64,000 bases of DNA. Source: Bradyrhizobium sp. MOS002. Lineage in GTDB: Bacteria; Pseudomonadota; Alphaproteobacteria; Rhizobiales; Xanthobacteraceae. The notes under the pieces are model-generated. The model did not search any database. It saw nothing but the letters and a program-made list of their open reading frames with translations, and had not been told where the DNA came from. The position numbers and the translations under genes are program-made. Below, piece after piece: positions 61,358-64,000 of this stretch (positions are counted from its first letter, which is position 1; every line of letters starts with the position of its first letter). The stretch is from the NCBI RefSeq assembly GCF_003020115.1, contig NZ_PYFX01000002.1, positions 186,001-250,000 on the forward strand. The letters are read 5' to 3'.

Positions 61358-61837
61358 ATGACATCAGGCAAATCCGTAAACCGCTCAGCACCATCGACGG
61401 TGCAGGCCACCACCGTCGCATCGTCGCTGCTCACCGTGCAGACCTCAGGCTGCGGCTTCATCGACCTCACGACCGAAGCTGCGAAGTTCATCGAGGACGT
61501 TCATGCGCGGGACGGCGCGCTGACGCTGTTTATCCGCCACACCTCTGCGTCGCTGACCATCCAGGAGAATGCCGATCCTTCCGTGCTCGTCGATCTCACG
61601 ACGGTGCTGGCGCGGCTCGCGCCGGACGATGAAGATGCAGGCTGGACTCACGACACCGAAGGGCCGGACGATATGCCGGCGCACATCAAAACCATGCTGA
61701 CAGGGACCTCGTTGCAGGTACCAGTCCTGGGTGGCGCGCTTGCGCTGGGCACCTGGCAGGCGATCTATCTGATCGAGCATCGCACCCGCCCGCACCGGCG
61801 CGAAATCGTGCTGCAATTCATGGGCGGCAATCGGTAG
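61358..61837 (+). CDS. YjbQ-family (UPF0047) secondary thiamine-phosphate synthase-like enzyme
   Basis: A 159-residue protein from ATG 61358; TTG just before it is also in frame. The family signature is LFIRHTSASLTIQENADPSV and WTHDTEGPDDMPAHIKTML, which carry the His and Asp of the active site, then LGTWQAIYLIEHR. E. coli YjbQ has weak thiamine-phosphate synthase activity; its main role is unclear. It is 39 bases after the secreted coiled-coil gene. Confidence 0.93.
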   Translation: MTSGKSVNRSAPSTVQATTVASSLLTVQTSGCGFIDLTTEAAKFIEDVHARDGALTLFIRHTSASLTIQENADPSVLVDLTTVLARLAPDDEDAGWTHDTEGPDDMPAHIKTMLTGTSLQVPVLGGALALGTWQAIYLIEHRTRPHRREIVLQFMGGNR

Positions 61838-61906
61838 AGCCTTTTCGAGCGAAGCGGATACCGGTTCGCGCAAGGAAAACGCGCCAAGCCAAAGAATCTG
61901 GAAATC
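61836..61906. repeat. Dispersed intergenic repeat, family E, shorter copy
   Basis: TTTTCGAGCGAAGCGGATAC, CGGTTCGCGCAAGGAAAACG and AGAATCTGGA. It matches the order of 6953-7054 with fewer bases at the right end. Confidence 0.7.
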
Positions 61907-61913
61907 AAAACAA

Positions 61914-61940
61914 AACCGGCCGCGGAGACCGCGGCCGGTT
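61914..61940 (-). terminator. Terminator downstream of the MFS gene
   Basis: AACCGGCCGCGG-AGA-CCGCGGCCGGTT, a 12-base perfect stem. On the minus strand TTTTGTTTTG follows, as expected of a Rho-independent terminator. It lies 23 bases past the transporter stop. Confidence 0.88.
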
Positions 61941-61963
61941 GGTGTTGTCGATCGGTGCGTCGA

Positions 61964-63628
61964 TCAGGTCGACTTGATGTCGACGTCCTTGGTCTCCGGC
62001 AGGAAGAACAAGCCGATCACGACGGTAATCGATGCGAAGATGACCGGATACCAGAGGCCCGCATAGATATCGCCCGTCGAGGCCACGATGGCGAAGGCGG
62101 TCGCCGGCAAGAGGCCACCGAACCAGCCGTTACCGATGTGGTAGGGCAGCGACATCGATGTGTAGCGGATGCGGGTCGGGAACAATTCGACCAGCATTGC
62201 GGCGATCGGGCCGTAGACCATGGTGACGAACAGCACCAGGACGAACAGCAGTCCGATGACCGCGGCCACCTGCGGACGGAAGATGTCGAACGGGTGCGCC
62301 ATCTTCACGATGGTCGCATCGCCGGGCTTCGGATAGCCGGCTGCCTGCACGGCGGCGAGGACTGCAGGATTGCCATCCTTGGCGTTGGCGTAGGCAACTT
62401 CCTTGCCGCCGACCATCACCTTCACGCCGGAGCCGGCCGCGCCTGGCGTGGTCGAGTACTTGACCGACGACTGCGCCAGGTAGGCACGGGCGGTGTCGCA
62501 AGGCGAGGTGAAGACGCGGGTGCCGACCGGGTTGAACAGGTCGCCGCAACCTGCGGGATCCGCCACCACGTCGACCTTGACCGTCTCGATCGCCTTTTCC
62601 AGCGCCGGGTTGGCGTTGGTGGTGATCATCTTGAAGATCGGGAAGAAGGTCAGCGCCGCGATCAGACAGCCGCCGAGGATGATCGGCTTGCGGCCGATCT
62701 TGTCGGAGAGCATGCCGAACACGATGAAGAAGCCGGTCCCGAGCAGGAGCGACCAGGCGATCAGCAGGTTGGCAGTGTAGCCGTCGACCTTGAGGATCGA
62801 TTGCAGGAAGAACAGCGCGTAGAACTGGCCGGTGTACCAGACCACGCCCTGGCCCATCACGCCGCCGAGCAGCGCCAGCAGCACGAGCTTGCCGTTCTGC
62901 CAGTTGCCGAAGGCTTCCGTCAGCGGGGCCTTCGAGCTCTTCCCCTCGTCCTTCATCTTCTGGAAGATGGGGGATTCGTTGAGGCGAAGCCGAATCCAGA
63001 CCGAGACGCCGAGCAGCAGCACGGAGACCAGGAACGGAATGCGCCAGCCCCAGGCCGCGAAGTCGGGTTCGCCGAGCGCGGAGCGCGTGAACAGGATCAC
63101 CAGCAGCGACAGGAACAGGCCGAGTGTCGCCGTGGTCTGGATGAAGGAGGTGTAGTAGCCGCGCTTGCCGTTCGGAGCATGCTCCGCGACATAGGTCGCT
63201 GCACCGCCATACTCACCGCCGAGCGCCAGGCCCTGGGCGAGACGCAAGGCGATCAGGATGATCGGGGCCGCGATGCCGATGGTCGCCGCATTGGGCAGCA
63301 GGCCGACGATGAAGGTCGACAGACCCATGATCAGGATGGTGACGAGGAAGGTGTATTTGCGGCCGACGATGTCGCCGACACGGCCGAACACGATCGCGCC
63401 GAACGGGCGCACCAGGAAGCCCGCCGCGAAGGCCAGCAGCGCGAAGATGTCGCGGGTTGCCGGCGGATAGGCCGAGAAGAACTGCGCGCCGATGATGCCG
63501 GCCAGCGAACCGTAGAGATAGAAGTCGTACCACTCGAAGACGGTACCGAGCGAGGAGGCGAGAATGACGAACCGTTCGTCCTTCGTCATCCCTCCCGCGC
63601 CTGCTTGAGACACAGCCATTGTCGACAT
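61964..63628 (-). CDS. MFS transporter, metabolite:H+ symporter (MHS) type, with extra loop
   Basis: A 554-residue transporter, about 100 longer than usual. The MHS start SSLGTVFEWYDFYLYGSLAG, the MFS loop GRVGDIVGRKYTF and RLAQGLALGGEYGGAATYVA are clear. An extra hydrophilic segment (about residues 342-445, between later helices) has two Cys (GCGDLF, SPCDTA) and a glycine-rich stretch. Members carry dicarboxylates, proline or aromatic acids with protons. Substrate unknown; monocistronic. Confidence 0.92.
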   Translation of the reverse strand: MSTMAVSQAGAGGMTKDERFVILASSLGTVFEWYDFYLYGSLAGIIGAQFFSAYPPATRDIFALLAFAAGFLVRPFGAIVFGRVGDIVGRKYTFLVTILIMGLSTFIVGLLPNAATIGIAAPIILIALRLAQGLALGGEYGGAATYVAEHAPNGKRGYYTSFIQTTATLGLFLSLLVILFTRSALGEPDFAAWGWRIPFLVSVLLLGVSVWIRLRLNESPIFQKMKDEGKSSKAPLTEAFGNWQNGKLVLLALLGGVMGQGVVWYTGQFYALFFLQSILKVDGYTANLLIAWSLLLGTGFFIVFGMLSDKIGRKPIILGGCLIAALTFFPIFKMITTNANPALEKAIETVKVDVVADPAGCGDLFNPVGTRVFTSPCDTARAYLAQSSVKYSTTPGAAGSGVKVMVGGKEVAYANAKDGNPAVLAAVQAAGYPKPGDATIVKMAHPFDIFRPQVAAVIGLLFVLVLFVTMVYGPIAAMLVELFPTRIRYTSMSLPYHIGNGWFGGLLPATAFAIVASTGDIYAGLWYPVIFASITVVIGLFFLPETKDVDIKST

Positions 63629-63925
63629 GTTGAGTCGCTCCCCGAAAAATCGTTTCCTCGCGCCCTGGATGTCCGGTCATGCCGGATCAACCCTTGCCCC
63701 CAAGGTAACATTGGCGTGAAACCCGCCCCAATACGACTTTCGGCCTTTCGCACTGACGCTCACCTGACGCCGCGCGCCTTATCCGGCAACATAGTGCCGG
63801 CCTGTGGATTAACCCCGTTCCCGCAAAGGGATAATGTCCGCTTGCATGCCACGGCTGGTCGGGAAAGAATTGACCAAGGCCCCGCGCCGGCCTACTGGCC
63901 CGGTGCGATTGCCAGCAAGAGAACG

Positions 63926-64000
63926 ATGAACCCTCTCTCCACCCATCTCGTCATTGCCGATGACCACCCATTGTTCCGCGCCGCGCTGCGGCAGGCGGTG
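63926..64000 (+). CDS. Response regulator (LuxR-type), 5' end only
   Basis: Twenty-five codons from ATG 63926 read MNPLSTHLVIADDHPLFRAA before the window ends. LVIADDHPLFR is the receiver start of NarL/LuxR-type regulators, with the two acidic residues. The rest lies outside. The 300-base gap before it shows no other gene. Confidence 0.75.
   Translation, partial: MNPLSTHLVIADDHPLFRAALRQAV

Noticed and set aside
63629..63925. Possible small gene between the MFS gene and the right-edge regulator
   Set aside because: No frame with a start, ribosome site and normal codon use; more likely two promoters facing apart.

Overview
The window looks like chromosome of a Bradyrhizobium-type alphaproteobacterium (order Rhizobiales). 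The signs are high GC with strong GC3 bias, a class I lysyl-tRNA synthetase, the F0 genes of ATP synthase in a cluster of their own, an aa3-oxidase operon, a ligase-associated DNA-damage cluster, and many intergenic palindromic repeats of kinds common in Bradyrhizobium. I assign it from sequence recall only; no search was run. I see no rRNA, tRNA, CRISPR array, transposase or prophage. The content is mostly core genome.

Layout. 1-4.2 kb: a cut-off FAD-dependent dehydrogenase (minus strand), a secreted ClpP-fold-like protein, a small membrane protein followed by a Sco1/SenC copper chaperone, and a periplasmic solute-binding protein. 4.4-11.1 kb: lysK, an S24-type regulator that lacks both catalytic residues, a DUF952 gene overlapping pyrD, a MATE exporter, an RNase Z-like hydrolase and a DUF6460 membrane protein. 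11.4-20.2 kb: the four-gene ligase-associated DNA-damage set (ATP-dependent ligase, MBL exonuclease, Lhr-like DEXH helicase, PdeM phosphoesterase), split by a TPR-methyltransferase and an orphan amino-acid-binding protein. The ligase carries a palindromic repeat inserted in frame. 20.2-24.7 kb: a LysR regulator divergent from an EamA exporter and a UlaG-like hydrolase, then a TIGR02186/TauE pair. 25-28.5 kb: a giant PodJ-like coiled-coil/Sel1 protein.

28.9-35.4 kb: a PadR regulator divergent from an NTF2-like gene and a fatty-acid beta-oxidation operon (acyl-CoA dehydrogenase, thiolase, bifunctional hydratase/dehydrogenase), with an inverted repeat set inside the promoter. 35.6-43.3 kb: small membrane proteins, glutathione S-transferase divergent from a MarR regulator, gshA (glutathione synthesis), a PAN-domain protein, a nucleotidyltransferase-like gene, lepB/tldD and an IalB-family protein.

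43.7-56.8 kb: the cytochrome aa3 operon coxB-coxA-ctaB-coxF-ctaG-coxC-DUF983-SURF1. An NTF2-like gene and a divergent histidine kinase/LuxR response-regulator pair follow, then a candidate structured small RNA, then thrC, an M16 processing peptidase and a GNAT acetyltransferase. 56.9-64 kb: a secreted hypothetical protein, the F0 operon atpI-atpB-atpE-atpF'-atpF on the minus strand, a secreted coiled-coil protein, a YjbQ-family gene, an MHS-type transporter, and the first 25 codons of another response regulator at the right edge.

Genes of respiration (Sco1, aa3 oxidase and its assembly factors, ATP synthase F0), glutathione metabolism and fatty-acid oxidation dominate. The less ordinary parts are the DNA-repair set with its repeat-bearing ligase, the apparently non-cleavable S24 regulator, the kinase/regulator/small-RNA block next to the oxidase operon, and several well-formed inverted-repeat operators.
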